From NCBI RefSeq assembly GCF_000328565.1, contig NC_019959.1, forward strand, positions 1 through 64,000: 64,000 nucleotides of DNA. The letters are read 5' to 3'. The notes under the pieces are model-generated. The model was not told the origin of the DNA. It did not search any database and saw nothing but the letters and a program-made list of their open reading frames with translations. Positions within the stretch are counted from its first letter, which is position 1. Every line of letters starts with the position of its first letter. The position numbers were made by a program, and so were the translations under genes. Below, piece by piece: positions 26,399-34,180 of this stretch. The stretch is from Mycobacterium sp. JS623. Lineage in GTDB: Bacteria; Actinomycetota; Actinomycetes; Mycobacteriales; Mycobacteriaceae.

Positions 26399-26596
26399 TC
26401 AGGTGCGGTCGTCGACGACGCAGACGTCAGGGTGGAAGTTGCCGTGCGGCGGTTCGACCCCCGGTACATGCGGCGCCAGCAGGCCGATGACCACCGCGGC
26501 GCACACGCGCACGACGATCCTGCCGGCACACCGGACCGCGACACCGCGGACGCGGGACTGCTCTTGCCTACGGCCGGAGCCGTTCACTTCACTCAT
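26399..26596 (-). CDS. 65-aa small protein with hydrophobic helix
   Basis: Starts MSEVNGSGRRQEQSRVRG with GGGAGAG 6 nt upstream, then a hydrophobic stretch (VVRVCAAVVIGLLAPHV) and ends DVCVVDDRT. May be membrane-inserted or exported. Its 3' end lies in an inverted repeat, GATCAGCCG (26372-26380) against CGGCTGATC (26392-26400). Confidence 0.45.
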   Translation of the reverse strand: MSEVNGSGRRQEQSRVRGVAVRCAGRIVVRVCAAVVIGLLAPHVPGVEPPHGNFHPDVCVVDDRT

Positions 26597-26642
26597 TGGA
26601 CTCTCCCTGTTCGGCCGATGGGCGAAATTGCCCATCTACCAG

Positions 26643-26744
26643 GACTTATATGTGCAGGACCGCCCCTGTCGGGACGGCCACGGCGAGTGATCCAAATCAC
26701 AACCATCGGGTGGTCTGTAGCCAGCCCCCGCGCACATATAAGTC
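26643..26744. promoter_or_regulatory. 13-bp inverted repeat bracketing a divergent promoter region
   Basis: GACTTATATGTGC (26643-26655) and its perfect complement GCACATATAAGTC (26732-26744) are 76 nt apart in the gap between the minus gene at 26596 and the sigma-like gene at 26778. Each arm has an AT-rich core suited to a -10 element or an operator half-site. Confidence 0.55.
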
Positions 26745-26777
26745 AAGTAAGGCGAACAATCCGGAAGGAGGTGGCCT

Positions 26778-27791
26778 GTGGACAGCGTGACCACTTTGGG
26801 TGACGGAGGCGACGAGAGCGTGCCGCCGCGCGACCACGAGTCGAACTCCTTCCACGTCGTGGGCGACGGCGGCGTCGAGGAGGTACGCACCGACGGAAAC
26901 TCGGTCGACGACGACGTCGTCCTGACGATGCCGAAGTACAGCGAAAGCGACGACGAACTCGACGACGACGAACTCAACGACGACGAACTCAACGACGAGG
27001 CGCCCGACGACGCAGACCCGCACGACACGACCACGGATTCAGCACGCGACTCTCCACCACTGCCCGATGATGACGAGGCACGCCATCGGAACGAGGAGGC
27101 CGTCAGGTTGTACCGCCTGGTCAGGGCAGACGGATTCCGCGGCCCGCGGTGGAAAGAACTCGTCACCGTCCTCGCTGAATACGGCCTCGGTGTCATCGAG
27201 GGCTGGCTGATCACCGGCCAGATCTACACCGAACTGCGCGACAGGCACCGCGGCGTCAAGGCCACCGGCATCGACAAGCACCTGCTGCGCACCGACGAGA
27301 CGCTCCGCCAGGACCTCGCCGACGCAGTTGTGACCGCGGCGCTGCTGAAGTTCCAGGAGGAAACGGCCGCAGGGCGCGGATGGCACGAAGATGGCGGCGC
27401 CGCGATCACCACGTTCTTCATCAACACCTGCCTGCTGGTGTTCGGCAACGAGTTCCGGACCTGGCAGAGCAACCTCGGCGAATGGCGAGACCACGAAACC
27501 ACCGCCGACCCCACCGACATCCACGGCTACACCGAACAAGAACCGCGCCCACCCGAAGCGCACCGCGACCCCACATCGGAGGCGCTGATCCAGCTCGAAG
27601 ACCTCAACAACACCGAAGCTCAGCTTCAGCTCGACGACCGAGAACGCGCAATCCTTGACCTTCGCGACCAAGGGCTGACGGTCAACCAAATCGCCGAATA
27701 CCTCGGCGAGACATCCGACGAGATTTCCAACACCCTGCGACGACTTCGTCGCAGAGCCCGTTCCCAACTGGAGGGGAACCACGATGAGTGA
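26778..27791 (+). CDS. sigma-70-like factor with acidic repeat region
   Basis: A 337-aa protein. Residues about 55-75 carry tandem D-D-E-L-(D/N) repeats. The C-terminus DDRERAILDLRDQGLTVNQI, then AEYLGETSDEISNTLRRLRR, fits a region-4 HTH of sigma-70/ECF factors. Region 2 is weakly recognisable (GWHEDGGAAITTFFINTCLL). GTG start with AGGAGG 6 nt upstream. Overlaps the acyl carrier gene by 8 nt. Likely directs RNA polymerase to plasmid promoters, perhaps through the adjacent inverted repeats. Confidence 0.6.
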   Translation: MDSVTTLGDGGDESVPPRDHESNSFHVVGDGGVEEVRTDGNSVDDDVVLTMPKYSESDDELDDDELNDDELNDEAPDDADPHDTTTDSARDSPPLPDDDEARHRNEEAVRLYRLVRADGFRGPRWKELVTVLAEYGLGVIEGWLITGQIYTELRDRHRGVKATGIDKHLLRTDETLRQDLADAVVTAALLKFQEETAAGRGWHEDGGAAITTFFINTCLLVFGNEFRTWQSNLGEWRDHETTADPTDIHGYTEQEPRPPEAHRDPTSEALIQLEDLNNTEAQLQLDDRERAILDLRDQGLTVNQIAEYLGETSDEISNTLRRLRRRARSQLEGNHDE

Positions 27792-28416
27792 ACACGATGC
27801 AGACACCAAGGCGCTGGCCGACTTTCGGCGCCTGATCGAGGAGTCTCCGCTCGGCACGGCGGAGGCCCGTGCCGCGCGCGGCCGTGTTTCTCGCCAGCGC
27901 GCCGAGAGGATCGCGCAAGTCGTGACCGCAGCTGCTACTGCTGCTGCCACCGACACTGACGACGACACCGACACCGATCCGATGGATAAGCACCTGCGCG
28001 AGCTGCTGGCCGCACCAGATGCGGGCAACCCGACCACGTCGTCGACGGGACACGCCGAACTCCTCGCGCACACCGAACAGGCATTCCGCCCTCGGCCGCC
28101 GCAACGGCGAGGTGCGCACGTCGACGAGATCATCGCGGGCATCGCCGAAATCGTCGAGGAGGTCACCGGTATCGAGCCGTCCGAGGTGACCCTGGAGAAG
28201 AGCTTCGTCGACGACCTCGACATCGACTCGCTGTCGATGGTCGAGATCGCCGTCCAGACCGAGGACAAGTACGGCGTGAAGATCCCCGACGAGGACCTCG
28301 CCGGTCTGCGCACCGTCGGCGACGTCGTCGCCTACATCCAGAAGCTCGAAGAGGAGAACCCGGAGGCCGCCGCGGCGGCGTTGGAGGTGTTCGACATGAG
28401 GGAGTGGGACGCCTAA
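27784..28416 (+). CDS. acyl carrier protein (AcpM-like) with N-terminal extension
   Basis: A 210-aa protein. Residues about 113-198 are a complete AcpM-type carrier domain: EIIAGIAEIVEEVTGIEPSE, then DIDSLSMVEIAVQTEDKYGV, with Ser149 in DSL as the phosphopantetheine site. It is almost the mycobacterial FAS-II protein. The first 112 residues are new: a helix (ADFRRLIEESPLG), a Thr/Asp-rich linker and PMDKHLRELLAAPDA. GGAGGGG lies 7 nt before the ATG. Encoded with a sigma-like factor. It might tap host acyl chains, modify a plasmid lipid, or act as a regulated partner of the sigma factor. Confidence 0.88.
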   Translation: MSEHDADTKALADFRRLIEESPLGTAEARAARGRVSRQRAERIAQVVTAAATAAATDTDDDTDTDPMDKHLRELLAAPDAGNPTTSSTGHAELLAHTEQAFRPRPPQRRGAHVDEIIAGIAEIVEEVTGIEPSEVTLEKSFVDDLDIDSLSMVEIAVQTEDKYGVKIPDEDLAGLRTVGDVVAYIQKLEEENPEAAAAALEVFDMREWDA

Positions 28417-28419
28417 CCG

Positions 28420-28902
28420 ATGACGGAGCCGATCGACCTGGCCGGGTTCACCGGCTGGGTGCCGTTCGCCGCCCTGCCGACCACCGACGTACCGACCTGC
28501 CCCGGCGTGTACGTGATCGTCCGGCCCACCGACGATCCCCCGGCGTTCCTGGACTCCTCGCCGGCCGGCCACTTCAAGGGCAAGGACCCAACGGTGCCCA
28601 TCGCCGAGCTGCACGCGCTGTGGGTGCCCGGCACCCGCATCGTCTACATCGGCAAGGCCAACGCCGGCGCCAGCGGACGCCGCGGCCTGCGCAAGCGTCT
28701 CGACGAGTTCCGCCGTCATGGTGCCGGCGAACCGGTCGGCCACACAGGCGGCCGCCGCATCTGGCAGCTCGCCGACCACGCCGACCTGCTCGTGGGATGG
28801 CGCGCCACCGACGAAGGCGCCGCCGCCGCCACCGAGACGGCGATGATCGCCCAATTCCGCAAACATCACGGCCGCCTGCCGTTCGCCAACATGCGGGGCT
28901 GA
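28420..28902 (+). CDS. stand-alone GIY-YIG-like nuclease domain protein
   Basis: A 160-aa protein with GVYVI (29-33), VYIGKA (75-80), a following basic helix LRKRLDEF and a Glu at 139 in ATETAMIAQF, the order of GIY-YIG nucleases. An insertion sits between the GIY and YIG strands. Three nt downstream of the ACP stop, so it is in the same operon. Could be a homing-type or repair nuclease; activity not proven. Confidence 0.6.
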   Translation: MTEPIDLAGFTGWVPFAALPTTDVPTCPGVYVIVRPTDDPPAFLDSSPAGHFKGKDPTVPIAELHALWVPGTRIVYIGKANAGASGRRGLRKRLDEFRRHGAGEPVGHTGGRRIWQLADHADLLVGWRATDEGAAAATETAMIAQFRKHHGRLPFANMRG

Positions 28903-28996
28903 GATGGGGCCTCGACGTGGTGCTGCGGTCGACGAACGGCGAGCGCCGGCCTGAGCAATACAGGGCGATGTCGGTGCCCGCCCCGACAATGACCAT

Positions 28997-29314
28997 GTGA
29001 GCAAACCCGGCGAACCGTCCCCGCACCACGTCACGCAGAAGCCGCGCAAGCGGACCGACAACGTCCAGGTGTCCGACTTCACGATGATGGTCAAGGTTCC
29101 CGGCCGCCCCGAGGCGATCCGCGTCTTCACCGCCACCGAAGAAACCGAAGCCCAGCAATATGCGAACGCCAGCGGCGGAACCGTTGTCCCTCTGCCACTT
29201 CCACCACCGACCGGCTACACCGTCGGCCCGAACGGACACCTCATCCCAGAGCCTTCTGCCACGTGCGCCGGCATGGCCGACCTCCCCGCACCGATCGACG
29301 ATGCCGCGCACTGA
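28997..29314 (+). CDS. protein of unknown function (105 aa)
   Basis: GTG start at 28997. Contains VSDFTMMVKVPGRPEAIRVF, TATEETEAQQYANASGG and a Pro-rich stretch (PLPLPPPTGYTVGPNG). Small plasmid protein, no family recognised. Its 3' end overlaps the next gene start. Confidence 0.5.
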   Translation: MSKPGEPSPHHVTQKPRKRTDNVQVSDFTMMVKVPGRPEAIRVFTATEETEAQQYANASGGTVVPLPLPPPTGYTVGPNGHLIPEPSATCAGMADLPAPIDDAAH

Positions 29315-29705
29315 TCCACGCCAACAGTCCCTGGAACTGTGGCCGCGCGAGCACGACCTCCCACCACGCTGGGACGGCCTACCCGTCGAATGGGGCGCCT
29401 GGGGCGACACCGGCGGCGTGATGATCTGCCCGCCACCCAAGCACCCCGACCGCTGCACGCGATGCGGCAGCACCTCGGCTGCGTTGATCAACATCGGCCG
29501 CATCTGGACCGACAAGCACAGCGCGCCAACAGCTATCGGGCGTGCCCGCCTGCGCGGCGGCAAGCACCTCGTCGGTCTGATCACCGTGTTCCGCTGCCCC
29601 ACCTGCGAACACGACCACGTCCTCGACCCGGCCGGCCAAGCATGGGATCTCGACGACACCGATTACGGGCAGGACGGCTCCTGGGACGTTAGTGCCGACC
29701 GCTAG
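29301..29705 (+). CDS. putative zinc-ribbon protein
   Basis: A 134-aa protein with CTRCGS and CPTCEH, two CxxC pairs about 50 residues apart that could hold one zinc. ATG 29301 lies inside the preceding gene, a 14-nt overlap. Function unknown. Confidence 0.5.
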   Translation: MPRTDPRQQSLELWPREHDLPPRWDGLPVEWGAWGDTGGVMICPPPKHPDRCTRCGSTSAALINIGRIWTDKHSAPTAIGRARLRGGKHLVGLITVFRCPTCEHDHVLDPAGQAWDLDDTDYGQDGSWDVSADR

Positions 29706-29836
29706 TCCGGATCGTTGGGCAGGACCACCGTGAAGGTGCCATCACGCGGGGGATCGTCGGGATCGAACCCGAACAGCGCGCACAAGCATTCGTCGCCGCC
29801 CCACATCGAGCACAGCTCGGCCCGGCAGCCGTTCAC
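29702..29836 (-). CDS. 44-aa Cys-rich small protein
   Basis: GTG start overlaps the stop of the 213-aa gene (GTGA); the stop TAG overlaps the convergent 29705 stop. Has four Cys (NGCRAELC, ECLC) and an acidic tail (DPDDPPRDG). The snug fit between neighbours suggests a true gene. Function unknown. Confidence 0.45.
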   Translation of the reverse strand: MNGCRAELCSMWGGDECLCALFGFDPDDPPRDGTFTVVLPNDPD

Positions 29837-30474
29837 GACGCCCCCTGGTGTCTTCGGATTCGCCGCCACCACCGTGCTACCGGGCCCGCCGGATCATCCG
29901 CGGGCTTCACTGGCAGGCCGGTGATGTGGGTGGTGGTGACCAGGCGGCCGTCCGATGTCGTCGCATACGACGTGCCGACGTTGGTGCCGCCGGCCGCGGT
30001 CAACATCTGAATGACCCGCTCATCCTCGGCGTCACGCCCGGCGTCGAACCACGCGTCGACGACCTCCAGGACGTGAGTGACCGACGTCGACGTCGGCCGC
30101 GGGGGTGGCTGCTCAGCACTGGCCGGCGTCCACTGCGCCACCAGCGGAAGCCACTGATCCCACGCCGCGACCAGCTCGTCGACCTCGCCGGGCAGCTCGG
30201 GCGTCACCGCCTGAAACAGTGCCTGCACGAACGCCGGCCCCGGCAGGTCATCCAGGTGTGGTCCCGTCGGTGGGCAGGCCCTGGCGAACACGATCGCCGC
30301 CCGCACCACCAGCAGGCCGGCGGTGAAATCGGCATCCATGACCGCCACCGGTGGCGCGGCCCCTGCAGCGGCCGCTGCGTCCATCGCAGACGCCAGCCGG
30401 GCACTGACCTCAACCCACTCCAGATAGGCGTTCCCGACGGCGCTCAGAGCCTCGTATTCGGCGTACTGGCTCAC
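29833..30474 (-). CDS. protein of unknown function downstream of mazEF
   Basis: A 213-aa helical protein ([37 protein letters not shown]) with a basic end (WWRRIRRHQG). GTG start overlaps the MazF stop (GTGA). Third gene of the TA operon; no family recognised. Confidence 0.55.
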   Translation of the reverse strand: MSQYAEYEALSAVGNAYLEWVEVSARLASAMDAAAAAGAAPPVAVMDADFTAGLLVVRAAIVFARACPPTGPHLDDLPGPAFVQALFQAVTPELPGEVDELVAAWDQWLPLVAQWTPASAEQPPPRPTSTSVTHVLEVVDAWFDAGRDAEDERVIQMLTAAGGTNVGTSYATTSDGRLVTTTHITGLPVKPADDPAGPVARWWRRIRRHQGAS

Positions 30475-30794
30475 CGGCCGCCCACCGCCACCACCAGCGC
30501 GGCGCACACCGCCGCCATTCTCGAGTCCGCCAGCCGACCCAACCGCGTTCCCAACGCCGTCACCGGCACGCTCTCGACCAGATCCAGGTTCACCGCGGCC
30601 CGCTGAGGTACCGGATCGTCACTGGGGTCGAGCACCACCTCGCTGGCCAACCCGCGCACCGTCGTCGTGCACGGCGCCACCAGCACCCGCCTCAGCTTCG
30701 GAATCGCCGCATCACGGGAGAGCACCACCACCGGCCGGGCACCCGAGCCGGGGACCTCGCACCACCACAGCTCACCGCGCGCCGGCAGCGTCAT
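30471..30794 (-). CDS. MazF/PemK-family endoribonuclease toxin
   Basis: A 107-aa toxin. [20 protein letters not shown] is the classic PemK/MazF opening, followed by [12 protein letters not shown] and [11 protein letters not shown] strands. Cuts mRNA and stalls growth when the antitoxin decays, aiding plasmid maintenance. Start overlaps the antitoxin stop (ATGA). Confidence 0.88.
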   Translation of the reverse strand: MTLPARGELWWCEVPGSGARPVVVLSRDAAIPKLRRVLVAPCTTTVRGLASEVVLDPSDDPVPQRAAVNLDLVESVPVTALGTRLGRLADSRMAAVCAALVVAVGGR

Positions 30795-31033
30795 CGTCGG
30801 CCCGCAGATCGGCGCCAGTCGGCGACGTCGCCCCACTGGTCGGGCTCGTCGGCGGGGTGCTCGTCGTAGGCGGCGTAGCTCGCGTCGACCTCGGCGGCCC
30901 GGTTGGCGGCCAGCAGCGCGCCCAGGGCCTCGTCGAACAGCGCGTGGTCCTTGGCTCCGGTCCGCAGGCTGCGTGCACTGGCGAGCAGGTCGGCGTCGAC
31001 CGTGGTGCTCACGCGGGTGCGATTGCGGGCCAT
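30791..31033 (-). CDS. MazE-like antitoxin
   Basis: An 80-aa protein. N-terminal [17 protein letters not shown] fits a ribbon-helix-helix DNA-binding domain; the acidic C-terminus ([18 protein letters not shown]) would wrap the toxin. Coupled by ATGA to the MazF gene. Autoregulation of the operon is expected. Confidence 0.78.
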   Translation of the reverse strand: MARNRTRVSTTVDADLLASARSLRTGAKDHALFDEALGALLAANRAAEVDASYAAYDEHPADEPDQWGDVADWRRSAGRR

Positions 31034-31080
31034 GGCATAAGTGTGGCACGCATGCGGGACACCAGGCAGAAGGTCGCAGG

Positions 31081-31278
31081 TCACTGCGGCGGGCGCCCGA
31101 AGCCCTCGCGCAGCAGGCTCAGCACCACCGCTGTGACGGTCAGGGCCTGGCCGACGTCGTGCGTCGCGTAGTCGTAGCCGAGGCCGGCGCCGACGGCGGT
31201 CACGGCGCGGGTGATCGCGCCAGCGCGGCCGCGCCAACCGGGCGTCGGGTTCGAGGTGGTGTCGTGCTGCTCGGTCAT
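31081..31278 (-). CDS. 65-aa small hydrophobic protein
   Basis: [20 protein letters not shown] then a moderately hydrophobic region ([32 protein letters not shown]). GGAAGGA lies about 14 nt before the ATG. Lies between the TA operon and the iteron region. Function unknown. Confidence 0.4.
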   Translation of the reverse strand: MTEQHDTTSNPTPGWRGRAGAITRAVTAVGAGLGYDYATHDVGQALTVTAVVLSLLREGFGRPPQ

Positions 31279-31385
31279 GAGGTCGTGCGGTCCTTCCGTG
31301 AAAACACTGTCGACCTGCACACTCCCGGAAATCTGGATTGCACACACCCGCCTGAAAGGCCCAGGTTCGCGGGTGTTGAAGGACT

Positions 31386-31458
31386 ACGTTGACGGGATAA
31401 GTGACAGTTATCTATGACGTTGACGCTTAACCCGCTAACTCGGGACCCGCTAACTCGG
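31386..31458. repeat. iteron-like repeats before candidate replication gene
   Basis: ACGTTGACG occurs at 31386-31394 and 31417-31425, and ACCCGCTAACTCGG at 31430-31443 and 31445-31458 (period 15). Between them GATAA (31396-31400) and TTATC (31408-31412) are inverted. This is a compact repeat array immediately before the 400-aa gene, as at plasmid origins and autoregulated rep promoters. Confidence 0.55.
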
Positions 31459-31472
31459 TACATTTGTTGATC

Positions 31473-32675
31473 GTGACTAGTCCACCGCCCGACGACGAAC
31501 TGACGAGGTTCTTCGCCGTGCCCCCAGCCCTGGCGCGGGCCGCCGAACCGTCGCGCGAATCCGTCTACATCGGCAACGCCGAGAAGAACCTCTACGAGGC
31601 ACGGGAACGCCGCCTGGCGCACCTGCGCGACGGCGTCACCCGCCGAGCCATCGACCGCGCCACGGAACGCCTCACCGCCCTGGCCCACCCCGAACTCGAC
31701 TACATCGCCATCCGCAGCCCGTTCATCTACGGACCCCAGCAGGTGGCCACCCCAGACGCCCCCGACGACCTCACCCTGCTCCCGCCGCCGCTGTCGCGAG
31801 TCCTGCGCCGCAAGAACCAGTACGCGATCGCGCTGTACCTCACCCTCCTGTTCGTCCAGCAGATGCTGGCCTTCCGCGCCGCCCACGGCGACCCAGGCGT
31901 CGTCGGACCTCGCCGCCGCAAAGCGGTCTACAACGTCGACGGAGCGCCATCGGAAGCCTCACTCATCGGGCTCCCGAGCAACGACCGCCGCAACCAGCGC
32001 CGGGTCTTCAACCGCGCCCTCGACGCGCTGCAAAGCGCGGAACTCATCGACTACGGCCCCGACCGGCAGCGGTACGCCACCTACACCCTCAACGCCGAGG
32101 ACGGATCCGGCCACACCTACACCGTCCCGGCCGGCGAACCCGACAGCGCGGCATACCTGTGCCTGCCCGCCGCGTTCTTCACCGCCGGCTGGCCGATGAT
32201 CCTCACCCCGTCGGAGCTGGCGACGTTCCTCGCCATCTGCCACTACGCCGACCGCATCCTGCCCCGCAACCCAACCAGCGAGACGCCGCGACAGATCTAT
32301 CTCGCGAAATCACTGCGCGACAAGCACTTCGGCCTCTCCGACGAGGCCTACGAAAGCATCCACACCCTCGCCGAGTTCCGGCTGATCGACGTGCACGACC
32401 CAGTCGAAGGCCGGCGCCGCGGCCGCATCTCCCCCGAACGCACCGGCGGCAAGCGCCCCGACCCGTACCTACTCGACCCGATCGTGCTCGGCGGATTCCC
32501 CTCCACCGACCGCGCATTCAACCTCGACGCGTTAAAACAGCCCGCCATCGAGACTGCGATCGAACGCCTCAACTGGCCGATCCCCCGGTACGCCATGTGG
32601 TCGGGCAGCTCCCGCAAACGCGATGACGCCCGCGCTGCCCGCGCCGCTAAACAGAACACCAAACAGGCGACCTGA
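31473..32675 (+). CDS. candidate plasmid replication initiator
   Basis: A 400-aa protein. Helical and charged, with segments like winged-helix initiators: ALYLTLLFVQQMLAFRAAHG, FNRALDALQSAELIDYG and LTPSELATFLAICHYADRIL. Very basic end (SSRKRDDARAARAAKQ). TACATT (31459-31464) lies 8 nt before GTG 31473 with no SD, so leaderless initiation is likely; the repeats overlap the -35 region. Inferred Rep from repeats and position, not from a recognised motif. Confidence 0.5.
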   Translation: MTSPPPDDELTRFFAVPPALARAAEPSRESVYIGNAEKNLYEARERRLAHLRDGVTRRAIDRATERLTALAHPELDYIAIRSPFIYGPQQVATPDAPDDLTLLPPPLSRVLRRKNQYAIALYLTLLFVQQMLAFRAAHGDPGVVGPRRRKAVYNVDGAPSEASLIGLPSNDRRNQRRVFNRALDALQSAELIDYGPDRQRYATYTLNAEDGSGHTYTVPAGEPDSAAYLCLPAAFFTAGWPMILTPSELATFLAICHYADRILPRNPTSETPRQIYLAKSLRDKHFGLSDEAYESIHTLAEFRLIDVHDPVEGRRRGRISPERTGGKRPDPYLLDPIVLGGFPSTDRAFNLDALKQPAIETAIERLNWPIPRYAMWSGSSRKRDDARAARAAKQNTKQAT

Positions 32676-32699
32676 GCCAGGCCCGTCTTCAGGCCGGGG

Positions 32700-33008
32700 T
32701 CACCGCGATAGACGTCGAAGCTCCTCCAGCGCCGTACCCAAGTCCTCGATGAGCTGCTCTGCGGCCGCAGCATCCAACGGCTCCTGGGCGTCGACGCTGA
32801 GCGCCAGGTCGTAGAGCGTGCCGTCGGCGCGCTGGAAGCCAGCCAGTCGCACAGTCGCAGCCTCGCCCCGTGGTGTGCCCAGGAAGTACCGGAACCGGCC
32901 TTCGTCGTCGGAGTTCTCCCACGGGTCGACGCGCTCGGTCGCCACAGGCAGTAGGACGGCGGGGGTGTCATCAGCGTTGGTCACGAGCTTGCAAGATACC
33001 TGCGACAT
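32700..33008 (-). CDS. protein of unknown function (102 aa)
   Basis: Starts MSQVSCKLVTNADDTPAVLL; a Trp/Arg strand region (DDEGRFRYFLGTPRGEAATV) is followed by a C-terminal helix (AAAEQLIEDLGTALEELRRL). Convergent with the candidate rep gene, 24 nt apart. No family recognised. Confidence 0.5.
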   Translation of the reverse strand: MSQVSCKLVTNADDTPAVLLPVATERVDPWENSDDEGRFRYFLGTPRGEAATVRLAGFQRADGTLYDLALSVDAQEPLDAAAAEQLIEDLGTALEELRRLSR

Positions 33009-33048
33009 CCCACCCACAGCACCGATTCCCACAGTGGGCAAATGGGCA

Positions 33049-33054
33049 TAGAAT
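33049..33054 (+). promoter_or_regulatory. -10 box (TAGAAT) of a leaderless TA operon
   Basis: TAGAAT fits TAnnnT and ends 6 nt before ATG 33061. No SD, so the antitoxin mRNA is probably leaderless. Confidence 0.5.
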
Positions 33055-33060
33055 CACGGT

Positions 33061-33291
33061 ATGACCGAGCCAGCGCTCATCGAAACCGACGCACGCAGCC
33101 GCGCAGTACTGCCCGGCCAGCCCAACCAGCGCTTCCTCATGCGCGTCAACGAGGACGGCAGCATTCTGCTGCAGCCGGCCCGCATCGTCACCGACGCGCA
33201 GCAGGAGTACGACTCCAACCCCGAGCTGCGCGACCTCCTCGCCAGAGCTACCGCCTCCCCCACAGTGCGACGCACCCGCCAACGCCGCTAG
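33061..33291 (+). CDS. antitoxin (AbrB/SpoVT-like) of a ParE/RelE pair
   Basis: A 76-aa protein. ALIETDARSRAVLPGQPNQR, then FLMRVNEDGSILLQPARIV, resembles a swapped-hairpin AbrB DNA-binding domain; the rest is an acidic/basic helix for toxin binding. The toxin ATG follows its TAG with no gap. Confidence 0.7.
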   Translation: MTEPALIETDARSRAVLPGQPNQRFLMRVNEDGSILLQPARIVTDAQQEYDSNPELRDLLARATASPTVRRTRQRR

Positions 33292-33555
33292 ATGAGCGCC
33301 GAAGCCGACTACTCAGAGGTTGCCGACGCCCAACTCGACGAGCTGGAACAAGGCCCCGACGTCGACCTATACAACGCGGTCCTCGACACGATCGAACTGA
33401 TCTTCCAGCTGCCAGGACAGGCTCACGCGCTGTCGACAGCGATCACCACCAACGAGGGCATCCGGCTACGACTGCCCGTCATCGGACACCCGCCCTACAA
33501 GGTCTTCTGGTCCACCGAAGGGCCACGCATAGAGGCAATTTTCCCGCACCCATAG
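33292..33555 (+). CDS. ParE/RelE-family toxin
   Basis: An 87-aa toxin. AQLDELEQGPDVDLYNAVLD is the N-terminal helix pair; RLRLPVIGHPPYKVFWSTEG, then RIEAIFPHP, form the C-terminal sheet of RelE/ParE folds. Would inhibit translation or gyrase; which one cannot be told from sequence. Confidence 0.72.
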   Translation: MSAEADYSEVADAQLDELEQGPDVDLYNAVLDTIELIFQLPGQAHALSTAITTNEGIRLRLPVIGHPPYKVFWSTEGPRIEAIFPHP

Positions 33556-33605
33556 AACCGAAACACGCTGGACGACAACACCTCCAAGTCCGACCGTCGC
33601 CGCGG

Positions 33606-33782
33606 TCAGGGCTGGTGCGGTGGCGCGAATCGCCGGATGTAAGCCTCCGCCTCGGGTGAACGTTCATGATCGGGGGGAACCACCCGGTCCTCCAACTTGG
33701 CCGACGCCTCCACTGATCGTCGAGCGGAGCGCTTCACAGCATCCTTTGACACCACCACTTTCTTCGGTGTCTTCCCCTCCAC
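33606..33782 (-). CDS. 58-aa basic small protein
   Basis: VEGKTPKKVVVSKDAVKRSA, then a SVEASAKLEDRVVPPDHERS segment. No SD is visible at GTG 33782; the frame is open further upstream without an ATG. Follows the 127-aa gene by 14 nt. Low confidence in start and in coding. Confidence 0.35.
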   Translation of the reverse strand: MEGKTPKKVVVSKDAVKRSARRSVEASAKLEDRVVPPDHERSPEAEAYIRRFAPPHQP

Positions 33783-33796
33783 GACAATCGACCCGT

Positions 33797-34180
33797 TCAG
33801 AAGTCGTCGACAGTGAGTGCTCGCGGCATCAGCCACAGGGTGTCCGGGTCGCCGGCGGCCAGGTGCGCCCCGATCGCCTGAGGCCATGGCCACGGCAGAA
33901 ACGGATAGAAGATCAACGTTGTACCAGCGCTGCGAGTCCGGTCTAGGTGCAGCTCGGCGAACGCCACCGCCTCCGTCAATGCCGGCCGCAGCTGAATGTG
34001 CGTGCGCAGCAGCTCGAACAGGACTCCCGGAGCGTCCTGGCTTTGATCCTTGCGCGTGCACACCGTGGCATCACGCACCACCCAGTCCTTCCACCGATCC
34101 TCAAGTGAGGCAACGGATTCCTGCGGAAAGTAGAACAGCAGGTTTGGGGTCGATAGTGCAGCACCGGTCATAGGCGTCAC
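33797..34180 (-). CDS. protein of unknown function (127 aa)
   Basis: Contains SASL-type helices (SVASLEDRWKDWVVRDATVC), VLFELLRTHIQLRPALTEAV and a C-terminal TLIFYPFLPWPWPQAIGAHL. ATG overlaps the upstream stop (ATGA). Member of the 38.9-33.8 kb minus-strand cluster with type VII-like proteins. Confidence 0.55.
   Translation of the reverse strand: MTPMTGAALSTPNLLFYFPQESVASLEDRWKDWVVRDATVCTRKDQSQDAPGVLFELLRTHIQLRPALTEAVAFAELHLDRTRSAGTTLIFYPFLPWPWPQAIGAHLAAGDPDTLWLMPRALTVDDF

Noticed and set aside
26940..27000. Tandem short repeats that could be read as a CRISPR or VNTR
   Set aside because: They encode the acidic D-D-E-L repeat of the sigma-like protein and stay in frame; no spacer structure.
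27039..29136. Two long minus-strand open frames (424 and 484 aa)
   Set aside because: Shadows of the sigma-like, ACP and GIY-YIG genes, which have clear motifs and SDs.
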